DNA of 64,000 bases from positions 100,956,036 to 101,020,035 of the forward strand of contig CM036168.1 in NCBI GenBank assembly GCA_020631735.1. The letters are read 5' to 3'. The number at the start of each line of letters is the position of its first letter. Positions within the stretch are counted from its first letter, which is position 1. Below the pieces are notes generated by a model that saw only the letters and a list, made by a program, of their open reading frames with translations, was not told the origin of the DNA and made no database searches. The stretch comes from Saccharum officinarum (Eukaryota; Streptophyta; Magnoliopsida; Poales; Poaceae). Positions 1 to 11,900 of this stretch are shown here, in pieces. Position numbers and translations under genes: made by a program.

Positions 1-28
1 TAATTTGGAGCAATAAATGTGAATAATA

Positions 29-284
29 CTACCTCCGCTCTTAAAAGAATGTAACTATGGGTTACGTGCCACGAAAAGTGGTTTACGTTTGACCAAATTT
101 TTAGTGAATAATAATCAGTTATGTCTTTAAATTAATTTATTATGAAAATACATTTCGTAATTAAACTGTTGGTATTCATTTGGTATCATAAACATGGATA
201 CTTTTTCATCTATAATTGGTCAAACTTAAGGTACTAAGATACGACATTGTGTTAGAATTGTATTCTTTTGGGCACGGAGGGAGT
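29..284. mobile_element. Stowaway-like MITE
   Basis: The left end resembles a CTACCTCCGC terminus and the right end reads GGCACGGAGGGAGTA, so the ends are imperfect inverted repeats of the Stowaway type (Tc1/mariner-related, TA target). The interior is AT-rich and non-coding. The internal motifs around 90 and 218 (tttgaccaaattt / ggtcaaactt) also pair as inverted repeats. No transposase is present. Confidence 0.6.
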
Positions 285-1322
285 ACTTACTAGAAACTTG
301 GTCAAACGTAAAGTACTTTAATCTGCACACAACACATAGTTGTATCTTTTTAGGGACAGAGGTAGTAATCGAATTTGAGTTTCTCTTTAGGAACGGTCAC
401 AATGTGTGACTCAACGTTGTGAAGTGAACAATAGCACGTACAATAGCTAAAGATATACTTATGGCTATGGATCGACCATGGAAATAAAATATTTTTCTTC
501 TCTTCTCTTCTTTTCTCTCTCATGGCCATGGTGAAAATTTACATTTTAGTCCTTTCTAAAAACTTATTTTATAAATAGACCTTTGACAAAACCTTTTTAA
601 AAATAGACCAAAGTTGGGTGTACGGTAACTCTACGCTGAGATATGCAGCTCGGCGTCCTCCTACGATTCAACGTTAAATTTGCCACGTAGTCACCAGCGT
701 GTCGATCTGGCCGAAGCTCGGCGTTTAGTCAATTAACACCGAGACTAGCCATGTCGGCGTTTGATCAATTAGCGCCGAGATGTTGCACCTGTACAGTACA
801 AGCTAACAGCTGAGCCCAGGTGCACGTACTTGTCCATTCAAAATTTTGTGAATATTCATATAAAAATAAATATAAATCGCCTCGACATGAGATCAATTTT
901 ATTAGAACCGCAATGTTACCCTCTGCGTGGTAAAAATACATAGATTGATAAAATGTTTGCCAAAATTTCTATAAAAAATTTTGGGATAAAGCTTGTGCAT
1001 GAGTTATCAAGTACTCCCTTTATTTTAAATTTTTTATATTTTTTGGAACGAAGTTTGTAGCCTTAGGATCCTGCTCGAGCGTTGTGGCCTGATCAGCTCC
1101 GGATGTCACGGTGAAAAGTGAAAACGGAGAGAAACGCGAGAAACGCTCGCCAAAATTCGTGCATCGAGGCACTCAGACTTGACTAGTGCATGTACTAATA
1201 GCATTTGTTTGTATGCGTATGCGTTAAACTTGGAGCAGATATGAGCATGCATTATCTTATATGCATTGATTTTTTTATGTGTAAATCTTATGCATTGAAT
1301 TTATGCATGCATCTAATCGCTA

Positions 1323-1588
1323 CTCCTTCTGTCCCTGAATAAATAGATTTCTAGAGTTGTCTTAAGTGAAACTTTTTAAACTTCAACCAAATTTTTAGAA
1401 AAAAAAACCATCAAGATTTATGACATCAAATAATTATCATTATCATTATATATACCATAAAATATATTTTTATAAGATGCTAATTTTATAATATAGATGT
1501 TATTACTCTTTTCTATAAAGTTAGTCAAACTTAAGACAGTTTGACATGCATGGATTCTAAGAATTGATTTATTTAGGGACTGAGAGTG
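1323..1588. mobile_element. Stowaway-like MITE nested in the long-TIR element
   Basis: It starts CTCCTTCTGTCCCTGAATAAAT and ends ATTTATTTAGGGACTGAGAG, flanked by TA on both sides (1321-1322 and 1589-1590). This is the terminus and TA target duplication expected of Stowaway MITEs. It has no coding capacity. Confidence 0.75.
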
Positions 1589-1655
1589 TATTTTCTTCAA
1601 GTGCATGAAAGTAGCATTAGTAGATTTTATGTGCAATGCATTGTTGTTAATGACT

Positions 1656-1856
1656 ACTCACTCCGTCCCATAAAAAGTGTCATTCTCGTTTCTCGAGAAG
1701 TCAAACATTTTAAACTTTAACCAAATATATAAAAGAAAATATCAATGTTTATGGTATAGTTAGTATCATTAGATCATTCGTTAAGTTTATTTTATAATAA
1801 ACCCATTCAGAAATACAAATGTTACTAATATTTTCTACGAACCTAGTATGATCTTT
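1656..1856. mobile_element. Stowaway-like MITE, right end lost
   Basis: A Stowaway-type left terminus (ctactcactccgtccc) is followed by the same interior as the complete element at 36661-36921 (agaagtcaaac, tttaaactttaaccaa, atcattagat, ataataaac). The right terminal repeat is not recognisable, so this is a truncated copy. Confidence 0.55.
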
Positions 1857-2469
1857 TAAAGCTTCCTCTAGTTTTAACAAATTATGCATGCAGCATGGTC
1901 ATGTATACCACGGTGAAATAGGTGTCTTTTAAAGCTATCTCGGCGTTCAGCGATGGACGCCGAGGTGCTGCAGTTGCACAATTCATTTTTCATGGAGCAT
2001 GGACTGTGCTATAAGCTATCTCTAGAAATCTTGGAAAATGTTTTATCAATCCATGTATTTTTGTCCTGAACAGTGGAACAAATTTTTTTTGACAACAAGA
2101 CAGTGGAACATTATGGTTCTGATAAAATTGATCTCATGTTAGGGGGATTTATATTTATTTTTTATGGATCTTCAAAAGATATTGAATGGACAAGTACATG
2201 CACTTGGGCTCAGCTATTAGCTTGTATTGTGCATGAGCAACACCTCGGCGCTAATCGGTCAAACGCCGACATGGCTAATCTAGGCGTTAATTGAGAAAAC
2301 TCCGAGCTTCGGCCACATCGACACGCTAGCACTTACGTGGCACCGAGCCGCATATCTCAGCGTAGAGTTACTGTATGCCGAACTTTGATCTATTTTTAGA
2401 AAAGTTTTGTCAAGGGTCTATTTATAAAATAATTTTTTAAAAAGGACTAAAATGTAAAATTTTCACCAT

Positions 2470-3353
2470 GATAGTGCCCCTGGAGCCTCCACACGCCTTT
2501 GGATCGATGTGCCTTCAGATGAGCATCATCGTCACGATGTCACCACTGATGGTGAGTGACTGACGCCAGCCCGTCGCATTGATACGCCTCTCTGGAGCGA
2601 ACAAATATTGTAGGGACCCAATATTGTATAGCGAGGAGCGGCAGCGACGGCTACATAGACACGGGGTCACGTCGTCCTCTTTGACACGAGTACAAAAGGA
2701 TTGATTCAGGGTAGGGTAGAGACAAGCCAATCTGGGCACGAGGAAGGCCGATTCAGGATAGAGGCAAGCAATCCAGGTCGAGGAAGATCAATTTTGAACG
2801 AGCGAGACGACGACGCGAAAGAGAGCGTGTGGAAGAAGGGAATGGGCGGGGCGGGGCGAGGAACAATTGACTGATGGATGAGTATTTTATTGCTTGATGA
2901 AGTGGGTTCATGGATAGATCATTTTTTTATACATACTAGTCAACATGCACGTGCGTGCCGCACGTGCGTAGAAGATACCATGTTAATTTTTTATTTTTTA
3001 GCTTAAACTGTTATTATTTTATTATCCTTTTTATTTTGTATTTTTTTAATCTAACACTTTTTTGATAATTCAGATGGCATTTGGACAGTTAGTCGGTAAG
3101 GGATATGAAAATGTGATGTGTTGCAAGCAGTTTTTTGGGTGAGGTGCGCGAACTCGTCGGCATAGGACGCTATCTCCGGCCCGTTCCACACTACCGTGTG
3201 GAACCTGGTGGTGCAGCTTGAGTCCACACATCGCGATCTCCGGCGGCTCGCCATCGTGATAACCACGTATCGTAAAGTCCCCGGCGACGGGTCGTTGGCC
3301 GCCTTTCTAATCTAAACTTTTAACAAGCAGTAAGTTGAGTAACGGTGGCGCAT
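2470..3353. other. Gene-free stretch before an assembly gap
   Basis: I see no convincing gene here. The short open frames (for example 3051-3266) have no recognisable product and no codon bias. The stretch ends in the run of Ns. Confidence 0.5.
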
Positions 3354-3453
3354 NNNNNNNNNNNNNNNNNNNNNNNNNNNNNNNNNNNNNNNNNNNNNNN
3401 NNNNNNNNNNNNNNNNNNNNNNNNNNNNNNNNNNNNNNNNNNNNNNNNNNNNN
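3354..3453. other. Assembly gap (100 Ns)
   Basis: Exactly 100 N characters, the usual placeholder for a gap of unknown size. The sequence to the right starts in the middle of a retrotransposon reverse transcriptase, so the 5' part of that element is hidden in or beyond the gap. Confidence 0.98.
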
Positions 3454-4457
3454 TACTCTATTCACCAAGAAGATTGGGAAAGACTTGTTTGTGTTGCCAA
3501 ATATATGTTGATGATATCATATTCGGTTCAACCAATCAAGATTATTGTGATGAGTTTAGAAAAATGATGGCAAATGAATTTTAAAATGTCAATGATCGGT
3601 GAACTTAGTTTCTTTCTTGGACTTCAAATCAAACAAATAAAGGAAGAACATTTGTGAGCCAAACCAAGTACATCAAAGATATGCTCAAGAAGTTTGGCAT
3701 GGAAGATGCAAAGGGCATTACAACCCCAATGAGCACGAGTGGAAGCTTGGATAGTGACAAGAGTGGCAACATGGTGGATCAAAAACTATATAGATCAATG
3801 ATTGGTAGCCTACTCTATGTGACGACATCAAGGCCCGATGTAATGTTTAGTGTATGCATGTGTGCAAGATTTTAAGCCTCACCAAGAGAAAGTCATTTGA
3901 AGGCAACAAAGAGAATATTGAGGTATTTGAAGCATACACAAGATGTTGGATTATGGTATCCCAAAGGTGCAAGTTTTGGGCTAGTTGGATATTCGGATTC
4001 CGACTATGCCAGTGAAAAAGTTGAGAGAAAGAGCACCTCCGGGACTTGTCAATTGTTGGAAAGATCACTTGTCTCTTGGTCATCCAAGAAGCAAAATAGT
4101 ATTGCACTATCTACCACCGAAGCCGAATACATCGCTGTGGGTAGTTGTTGTGCACAAATCTTGTGGATGAAGGCAACATTGAAGGATTTTGGAATTAATT
4201 TCAAGAATATGCCATTGCTATGTGACAATAAAAGTGCCGTGAAGCTAACCAATAATCTGGTTCAACATCAAAGAACAAAGCATATTGATGTTCGCCATCA
4301 CTTTATTAGAGATCATCAACAAAAGGGTGACATTGCTATTGAGAGTGTGGGCACCGAAGATCAATTAGCCGATCTATTCACCAAGCCACTTGATGAGAAG
4401 AGATTTCACAAGCTAAAGAATGAGTTGAACATACTTGACTTCTCCAACATGAGTTGA
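3454..4457 (+). pseudogene. Copia reverse transcriptase C-terminus and RNase H remnant
   Basis: The RT catalytic motif YVDD (IYVDDIIFGSTN) is intact near 3505. The RNase H part (3897-4457, ending LDFSNMS and a TGA) carries the copia RNase H signatures SDSDYA, KSTSG, ALSTTEAEY, DNKSAV and H-x-RTKHIDVRHHF. Compared with S2 the RT part is broken: an extra base just before IYVDD, an extra T creating a stop at about 3584, a further shift near 3640, and a TAA (Gln expected) near 3874. RNase H itself is open. In the living element these enzymes copy the RNA genome into cDNA in cytoplasmic virus-like particles. Confidence 0.85.
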
Positions 4458-5626
4458 TGCACCCCATATATGACATGCCTCTCCTTTGAGCCCCAAGGTA
4501 CAATTGGTTGACATGTCATACATTCTATGCTAAGGACTTGTTTAGTGTATCTAGTCATAATTTACATGTTCTAGGCTCATTCATGAAAATCAAATGAATT
4601 TGAAGTTTATATGGTGCCACTATTATTTCCATGACTTGTATGATCTAGTGGTAGCATATAACTTGTTTAAGTAGCTTGTGATCCTAAGTGTTTAATCTAG
4701 AAAACTTGTCTAAATATTTGCTTCAACATGGTGCATGATAACCCTTCTAGTGAGGAGTGAACAAGCTTGCCCTTGGATCAAACCAAAGCATTTTATTTAT
4801 GCAAGCAATCTAGGTTGAATCACAAACTTGATCCTCACCCCATAATTCAACATGATAATCTATCTAAAATTGGTCCCTTGTGGTCATTGGTGCCAAAGGG
4901 AGGAGAAAATGTTGTTCACAAAGATAGAACTCAAAGGGGGAGAAGCACAAAGGGGGAGAAAAATATTGTTCACAAAGATAGATTCTAAAGGGTGAGAAAA
5001 CCTAAAGGGAGAATTGATAAAAGAAAGGGATCAACTAAAATTTTGAGCACACAAGTAGGAGGAGCAAGCTCTTAAACATGAATGTTGCATTTCCATGTGC
5101 ACTTCATATGTATGATGCATAGTTATGCATTTCTTTTTCTCTGATACATTGCTTGTGTGGTGACTTGCTAGTATAAATTGAATGATGTATTAAGGTACTA
5201 GCATGAATAGGAAGTAGTTAGATTTTTTTGCTTCATGTTTTTCAAAGTGGTACTAGAGCCTTGCTTATAATGTTGATCTCACGAGATTTCTAGTTATGTT
5301 TGTGTTTTTCCAAGTGGTATCTAACTACACAAGGTGCTAAGATGGTGTTTATCACTACTCCGATGGTATCACGCTTCAAAGGTATATAATCTTAAACACT
5401 TAGCACCTATTGGTAGTCAATGCTCCTAATATTTCCTATCTAACATGCATGCTTCCAAAATCCAAACATATAGTATACATGTAGGGGGAGCCATTGCTAT
5501 CAATTTGAATTCATGATCACATGTCCATAATTCTTACACATGGTAATATACTTGGACAATGTGACATGGGTTCAATCAAAATTTTATCATAATATCTTTG
5601 TGAAAGGTTTGTCACCAATTACCAAC
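4458..5626 (+). other. Non-coding region between pol and 3' LTR of S1, with repeated polypurine tracts
   Basis: There is no long ORF. Several polypurine tracts resembling the real PPT occur at about 4934-4990 (aaagggggagaa twice within 25 bp, plus variants), about 650 bp before the LTR. The true PPT, aagggggagat, is at 5627-5637 directly against the LTR. The mirror-image arrangement is present in S2 at about 53455-53575. Confidence 0.7.
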
Positions 5627-5637
5627 AAGGGGGAGAT

Positions 5638-7525
5638 TAAAAGTCCTATGTTTGGTGTTGGTAATTAGTGACAATGCCTAAGTTGTATGTAGCATATGAG
5701 GACTAGTACATTCCAAGGTTGGTGGCAAGATGGACATGGTGATCATGATGACCACACTTGGATTTGGACGCAACCCTACGTGATCAAGGCAAAGGTATAT
5801 GCTTAAGGATTGTGTTTTAGTAACGAAGACACCTAGTGGGTGTGGTTACATTATAGGATAGATAGTCGTACTATAAAGAGGGGAACGACACGGCTATTGA
5901 ACTCCTAAGTGCCTCTAGGTGTGTATTTCATAATCATATGCATTTGGATAGAACTAATATCGCCTCAAAAAATGATTGTGAAAATACTAACACACTCACA
6001 CATGACGAGATCACTTGGTGGTGTTAGCACGTTTGCGAAGGCGGTGGAGTTTGAGCGGTAGAGAGGGTTTGTGGTCCTCTCTCCCTCCCGTCGAGCTTGC
6101 GAGGCGGGATTCAGGCGTTTTTGAGAAGTTGAAACGACTATTTTCCACTACGCCGGAAGTCGGAAAAGAAACGGAGGCGAACGGAGGTAACAGAGGTGAC
6201 CGGAGGTTGGACCGGACGCGGTCTCTGTTTGACCGGACGCGTCCGGTTAGTGTTCAGCGTCTGCGCGTGTTTTGGTTTTTTAATCGGACGCGGTGGCGCG
6301 TCCGGTCACAATCGACCGGAGGGAGCTTACTGGACTCTAACCGGACGCTGGCACTGTGGCGTCCGGTCAGTTCTGCAGCGCGTCCGGTTGCTGTTTCGTT
6401 GGAGCGCGGCTCAGGCTTGACTAGCGCGTCTGGTCCATTACGGGACTAGCGCGTCCGGTCGAGCTTCGCACGTCCGGTCATTACGTGGAGCGCGTTCGGT
6501 CGGTGGTTCACGAGCGTAGTCGCTGTGCGATCGGCGCGTCCGGTCAGTTTGACCAGCGTGTCCGGTCAGCGCGACTTCGGCTGTTTCAAGTGTCTAACGG
6601 CTATATTCGAAGGGGTACGTCTATAAATACTCGTTGGCCGGCTCAATGCTCTCTCTCTTGCACTTTTGACATACTTGTGAGCACTTTGAGCTAAGCAACT
6701 CCCCTCCCACTCATCTCTCTTGCTTCTTTGCATATTCGAAGTGAGATTGAGTGATCCAAGTGTATTTGCATTGTGAGATTGCATCTAGTTGGCACTTGGT
6801 GGTTGATTTACTGCGGGATTCTTGTTTCTCTTGGTGGTTGCCGCCACCTAGACGGCTTGGAGCAGCTTGAAGGCGTTGGCAAGAGTTGGTGATTGTTCTT
6901 GGCCAGCTCCCGTGATTATGAGGGGTTTGTGCCTACCTCGGCGAAGCGCCAAAGGCAACGTTAGTAAATTGCTCGTGTCATTGCAACCTTTTGCCATCTG
7001 GTAGGTTCTTCTGGCGCCTTTTGAGAGGCTCAGTGTGAGACCGATTAGCCACCGAACCACGTGGTGAAGAGGGACACAACGGGGACTAGCGTGCCGGCAA
7101 GCATGTGAACCTCGGGATAAATCTTCGTGTCATCACTTTCATATTGTGATTGATTGATCCCGATATTCGGTTTTCTTGGTATTCATTGTTGATCATATTG
7201 GTTGGCTCAATACTTCACCCCTCGGTAAAACTCTCCTAACTCAACGCCGCATTACTTTCTTAGTTATCTTTGCTAGCTAGTTAGCTTTGCTTTAGTAGCT
7301 CCTGTGTGTAGCTTGCTAGTTGTAGTTGTAGTTACCTTCTCGGTTTGACTTTGTGCGGTTGAGTGCAAATACTAGAATTGTGAATTGGTTAGGTGACTTG
7401 CAAACACCCCGTAGGCTAAGCAAAACTCGCATCTCGCTATTTGTTATATTGATAAACTTGTTTAGCTTGTCTTTGTAGAAAATTTTAAAAGGCTATTCAC
7501 CCCCTCTAGCCATCAAGACCTTTCA
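5638..7525 (+). repeat. 3' LTR of Sirevirus S1
   Basis: The LTR is 1,888 bp. It begins taaaagtcctatgtttggtg (the canonical TG has mutated to TA) directly after the PPT and ends ...ccatcaagacctttca. A TATA box (ctataaatac) lies at 6621-6630. From about 6205 to 6580 the U3 carries a dense array of CGCGTCCGGTC-like half-sites in both orientations. Homologous LTRs occur at 31685, 43906, 47828 and 51017. It points towards P5CS, whose start codon lies 1.4 kb downstream. Confidence 0.88.
6621..6630 (+). promoter_or_regulatory. TATA box of the S1 LTR
   Basis: ctataaatac lies just downstream of the GC-rich half-site array. The equivalent ctataaat box is found at the same place in LTRs B (about 32639), D (about 49009) and E (minus, about 51914). 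Confidence 0.65.
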
Positions 7526-8233
7526 GCGTCCCTGTGTGTTCAAATTAGAGACAAAATTCTTTTTTACGTGTGTCTAATAAAAGTTGAGCCGAGTCTCTAA
7601 TAAGCGAATGAGATAGAGACGTAGACTGAGCTAGCATATGGTGTTTTGTATTACTCTTACGTGTATTTAGAGAAAGCACAGAAGCCAACTATTTTTTGTT
7701 TTTATGGCAACAATCCAATTTTGGAAGACAATTTTAGTCACCACAAAAAACTATCTTGAATCGCCTCATGACATCTGTTTATCAAGAGTACATATCTACT
7801 GTGACTCATCGTTTTGGTACGAACTTACAATCTCTTGGATGTTTCGACCATCACGTGGCCCTAATCTTGAAACCACATGCCATATATCCACAGAATTGGG
7901 TTCATATCTAACGCGGCATGTAGTTTGGTTGTAAACGTGAAGCCACTAGTGTGTGAACACCAAATCGACATATATGCAAGCTTCCAAATGCTTAGTTTCG
8001 TAAACAAGCTAATAGAAAAAAAGACAATTCATTGCAAGTAGCAATAGCTTCCATCTTTCTCATCCCATTCTAACTTGTGGTCGTGTGGCACGTTGGAGCA
8101 CTCATTCACTCTTGTATGTTTGTGCTAGCTATAGCTAGGTGCTTTGAGACGCGACCTCTGATCGAATGAGCGCGCAACAGGTCACCACAGAGGACGTCTG
8201 GCACTTTGGCTGGTGGGATCAAAAATCATCAAT

Positions 8234-8475
8234 GGGGTTGTTTGGTTAGTGAAAAAGTTTGGGTTCGGCTACTGTAGCACTTTTCGTTTTATTTGGCAAT
8301 TTGTGTCCAATCATGGACTAATTAGGCTCAAAAGATTTGTCTCGTGATTTACAACTAAACTGTGTAATTAGTTTTTTCTTTCGTCTATATTTATTACTCC
8401 ATGCATGTGCCGCAAGATTCGATGTAACAGGTATTATACAAACTTTTTTGGGTGCATGGGCAACTAAACAGGCCC
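8234..8475. mobile_element. MITE with GG(G)CCTGTTTAG-type ends in the P5CS upstream region
   Basis: It starts ggttgtttggttagt and ends aactaaacaggccc. The interior contains the family signatures ctactgtagcac, gtccaatcatggactaatta, gctcaaaaga, ctcgtgatttacaa and actccatgcatgtgccg. The same interior recurs four times at 33660-35060. This is an abundant non-coding MITE family in grasses. Here it ends about 310 bp upstream of the P5CS TATA box. Confidence 0.75.
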
Positions 8476-8591
8476 AAAGCCTGCGACTGCGAGGCCGTAA
8501 CACAACCACCTGCCCTATATCTCCTCCGCTCGGAACGAAGGATATTTTAGGCAATGCGCTGCCTAATTCCACAGGCCACGCGGCCACGCCA

Positions 8592-8597
8592 CACGTG
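8592..8597. promoter_or_regulatory. G-box / ABRE core upstream of P5CS
   Basis: The palindrome CACGTG within acacgtggtg is the core recognised by bZIP (ABF/AREB) and bHLH factors. It lies about 190 bp upstream of the P5CS TATA box. Plant P5CS genes are commonly ABA- and drought-inducible, so the placement is plausible. Function is inferred from the motif only. Confidence 0.5.
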
Positions 8598-8784
8598 GTG
8601 CGGCTCGTATCGTATCGTTATCGTCCCTTACCTAGCGGGGCCGCGCTTAGCGGACGCTGACGGGCCGTCACGGGCCCTGAGCGCCGCAGCCGATCCAGGC
8701 GGCGCGCGGGGGGATCTCGCCACGCCACCTTATGTGTGGCCCGTGAGGGGAGGCGGAAGAGGGGAAGGGGCGACGCGACGCGGC

Positions 8785-8793
8785 TCTATAAAA
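8785..8793 (+). promoter_or_regulatory. TATA box of P5CS
   Basis: tctataaaa sits 137 bp upstream of the chosen ATG in an otherwise GC-rich stretch, giving a predicted transcription start near 8820 and a 5' UTR of roughly 110 nt. Confidence 0.7.
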
Positions 8794-8929
8794 CGGAGCC
8801 TCCTCCCACCAGTATCCCCCCGGCACCGTAGCGATTCTGTGTTCGCACCAGCGCCGGCACAGGCAACGCAGCACCGCACCGAGCCGAGCCACTTAGCGAG
8901 GGAGCAGCAGCCTCCACGGCGAGGAGAGA

Positions 8930-11900
8930 ATGGGGAGAGGAGGGATCGGAGGCTCGGCGGGCATGACCATGGAGAACGCCGATTCCGCCCGCGCATTCGT
9001 GAAGGACGTCAAGCGAATCATTATCAAGGTGGTTGCTCTCTCTGTCTCGTTTGTTCTATAGGGTTTTATTGTCTCGTCCTGCGAGAATGCAGTGGATGTT
9101 TTTCAGTCCGGTTGCTCTTGTCGAGCGGTCCATGTTTGCAGTGAGATCTCTGCGAGGTGGATTGCGAGGGCAGAGAATTCGATTTCGATCTGATTTCACA
9201 TTGTTTTGCGGCGTGTTTGCAACTGTATTTTTTTAAAGTATTTTTAAAATAAATCGGTGCTGAATATCTTTCGGTGCCAACTCAGAGCGTTGTTCGCTTT
9301 GGGGATCTGCGACCTTAAAGTATTTTCGTTGGGAAGGGGGACCGTTTTTGTGTTTCTCATGTGCTTTTGTTTCAATATAATATTTCGCGTATTCCCTATG
9401 TTTGGTGCCGGTGCTGATTGACATCTGATCGTTGATACTCAGGATGTTCCGGATTTTTTTTTCTGAGTAGCAGGACACTCGTTGGGATAGGATGTGTATT
9501 CAGTTTCAGTTTCAGTTGAATATTGGCATACCGTATTTTTCTAGGATACCTCACTAAACAAAGATGAAGGGACAAAAAATAATCTGCAAGTTTTGTTCAC
9601 AACCAAAAAAAAAATAGTTAGCGGATTTTGTCGTTATGTTTGCTGGCTTCACATTTACTATGTCCTGTTACAGGTGGGCACAGCTGTTGTCACTGGGCAG
9701 AATGGCCGATTGGCAATGGGCAGGCTCGGTTCTCTCTGTGAACAGGTAAATAAATACACAATAGAGGAAATTTCAAAAAAAAAAAACTACAACTATTGTG
9801 ACATATATGTATACAGAAACATCTTTATGAGTTGTGACCACATAACAATGTGGCCCACATGTCAGCCTCATGGCATGCGACATGGTTCCATGAAGCTAAC
9901 ATGTGGGGCCTCATTGTCATGTTCTTACAAGGGCTTCAGATTTTTGAAACCATGTATAACAGAGTAGCTGTAGCCTTTTTTATACAAATGCCAAAACAGT
10001 TGTAGATTTTAAAGTTTAATCTTAATAGCATGCTTTCACCCATGTAGTTTTTGGTTTCAGTATCATTAAATAGTTAACTTGCTTCCATATGCAGGTGAAG
10101 CAACTGAATTTTCAAGGGTATGAGGTGATTCTGGTAACCTCAGGAGCTGTTGGTGTTGGGAGGCAGAGGCTCCAATACCGTAAGCTTATACATAGCAGGT
10201 ACACAAAAGTTTGGCTTACATTCTCATGACAGTTTGTAAGTGTTTTCTGCCACAAGTATATCTTGCTGATGATTCTCCTTGCTTGCAGCTTTGCAGATCT
10301 ACAAAATCCTCAGATGAACTTTGATGGAAAGGCCTGCGCTGCTGTTGGTCAAAGTGGTCTGATGGCTATCTATGACACATTATTTAGCCAAGTGAGTCAT
10401 GCCCGACAAATTTGTATCCTAGTGGTAAAAAGAGTTTGGCGTTACCTGTTTCTAACAGGATGCTTATATGATTGCAGCTTGATGTAACGTCATCTCAACT
10501 TCTTGTAACCGATCGTGATTTCAAGGATCCAAGTTTTGGGGACCAGCTCCGCGAGACTGTTTTTTCACTATTAAATCTTAAAGTAATACCGTTGTTCAAT
10601 GAGAATGATGCCATAAGTACCCGGAGACAACCATATGAGGTCTGTTTTTTAATTGTTTCTGTACGGCAGTACATCAACCTTCCAATCTAATAACAGCTGG
10701 GCCCTTAGTTGTGTTCCTACTTGCTACTGTTTGTAATAATGAATTTAATTTGCAGGATTCATCTGGTATATTCTGGGATAATGACAGTCTAGCAGCTCTG
10801 TTGGCAGCCGAACTTAATGCTGATCTTCTTATCATGCTTAGTGATGTGGAGGGACTCTATAGTGGTCCACCAAGCGATCCTCAGTCAAAGATTATCCACA
10901 CATATGTCAATGAAAAGCATGGGAAGCTAATTAGTTTTGGAGAGAAGTCTAATGTTGGAAGAGGTGGCATGCAAGCTAAAGTGGCTGCTGCTGCTAATGC
11001 TGCATCAAAAGGTGTACCTGTTGTCATCGCAAGGTGAGACGAACATTTTTTTAATGTTATTTTAGAATAAAATGGAGAAATGTTCATAGCAACTAAATAT
11101 GCCACACTGCAGATACTGTGTAGTAAGAATCCTATTTGGTACCGGATTGTAATTATGGTCTGCCAACTGCAGATACTGTGTTCCTGTCTTTAATCTGATA
11201 TAAGCTCACTGATCATTTAATTAATAGTGTCGTACTTTATTGCAAAAGTTGGTAACTATCATGGTGTAGCCTGCAGATTTGCATTACATAATCCAATGGC
11301 TCCCCAACTTTGGTGAGCTTGTTTTGCTCGCAACATGATGATTGCTTTGTTGAAGAGATGATCTACCAAACCCTTATTCATTATATAGGATAACTTGTGT
11401 TTTCTTATCCTTAATTGGTGCCTCAACTCCCTACATAGCCTCCTGATTTATACTACTGTGATACAACAAAATCTAGTAATGTTTACTTCTATATAGAACA
11501 CTTAGAACCACTTATAACTTTGTTACTCTCTGTGAAGTGGATTTGCAACGGATAGCATCATTAAAGTTCTCAAAGGAGAAAAGATTGGTACACTTTTCCA
11601 CAATGAAGCAAATTTGTGGGAATGTTCCAAGGAAGCTACAACCCGAGAGATGGCAGTTGCGGCAAGAGACTGTTCGAGATGTCTACAGGTTTTCTTTTCC
11701 TTCAAACACGCAACTATTTAAAATACCCAATCACCATAACTAATTTATCGTGTTGCATGCTGCACCTACACAGAAGTTGTCGTCAGAGGAACGCAAAAAG
11801 ATTTTGCTAGATATTGCTGATGCTCTGGAAGCAAATGAGGATGCAATTAGGTCTGAAAATGAAGCCGATGTTGAGGCAGCACAAGCTGCTGGTTATGAAA

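Larger units (their letters stand above)
527..2469. mobile_element. Non-autonomous DNA transposon with long terminal inverted repeats
   Basis: The arms 527-900 and about 2125-2469 are inverted repeats of each other, beginning catggtgaaaattt and ending aaattttcaccatg, with the match continuing for roughly 350 bp. Both arms carry several ctcggcg/cgccgag motifs. No transposase ORF lies between them, only AT-rich DNA and two younger MITEs. Long arms of this kind are typical of Mutator-like (MULE) or foldback elements, but I see no clear 8-9 bp target duplication, so the superfamily is left open. Confidence 0.65.
3454..7525 (+). mobile_element. Sirevirus-type Ty1/copia element S1, 3' part only
   Basis: Reading left to right it contains the end of copia reverse transcriptase, RNase H, a long non-coding region with polypurine tracts, and a complete 3' LTR. 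The 5' LTR, gag, protease, integrase and most of RT are missing at the assembly gap. The coding part closely matches the minus-strand copy S2 at 53992-55329, so they belong to one family. The LTR ending in the ...TTCACCCCCTCTAGCC... block, a coiled-coil gag in the sister copy and multiple polypurine tracts are Sirevirus (SIRE/Maximus) traits. The base after the LTR is gcgtc; the matching left target duplication cannot be seen. Confidence 0.85.

Noticed and set aside
9593..9967. 124-aa frame crossing P5CS exon 2
   Set aside because: It includes exon 2 only because the surrounding intron happens to be open; splice sites and the conserved protein fix the exon at 9674-9745.
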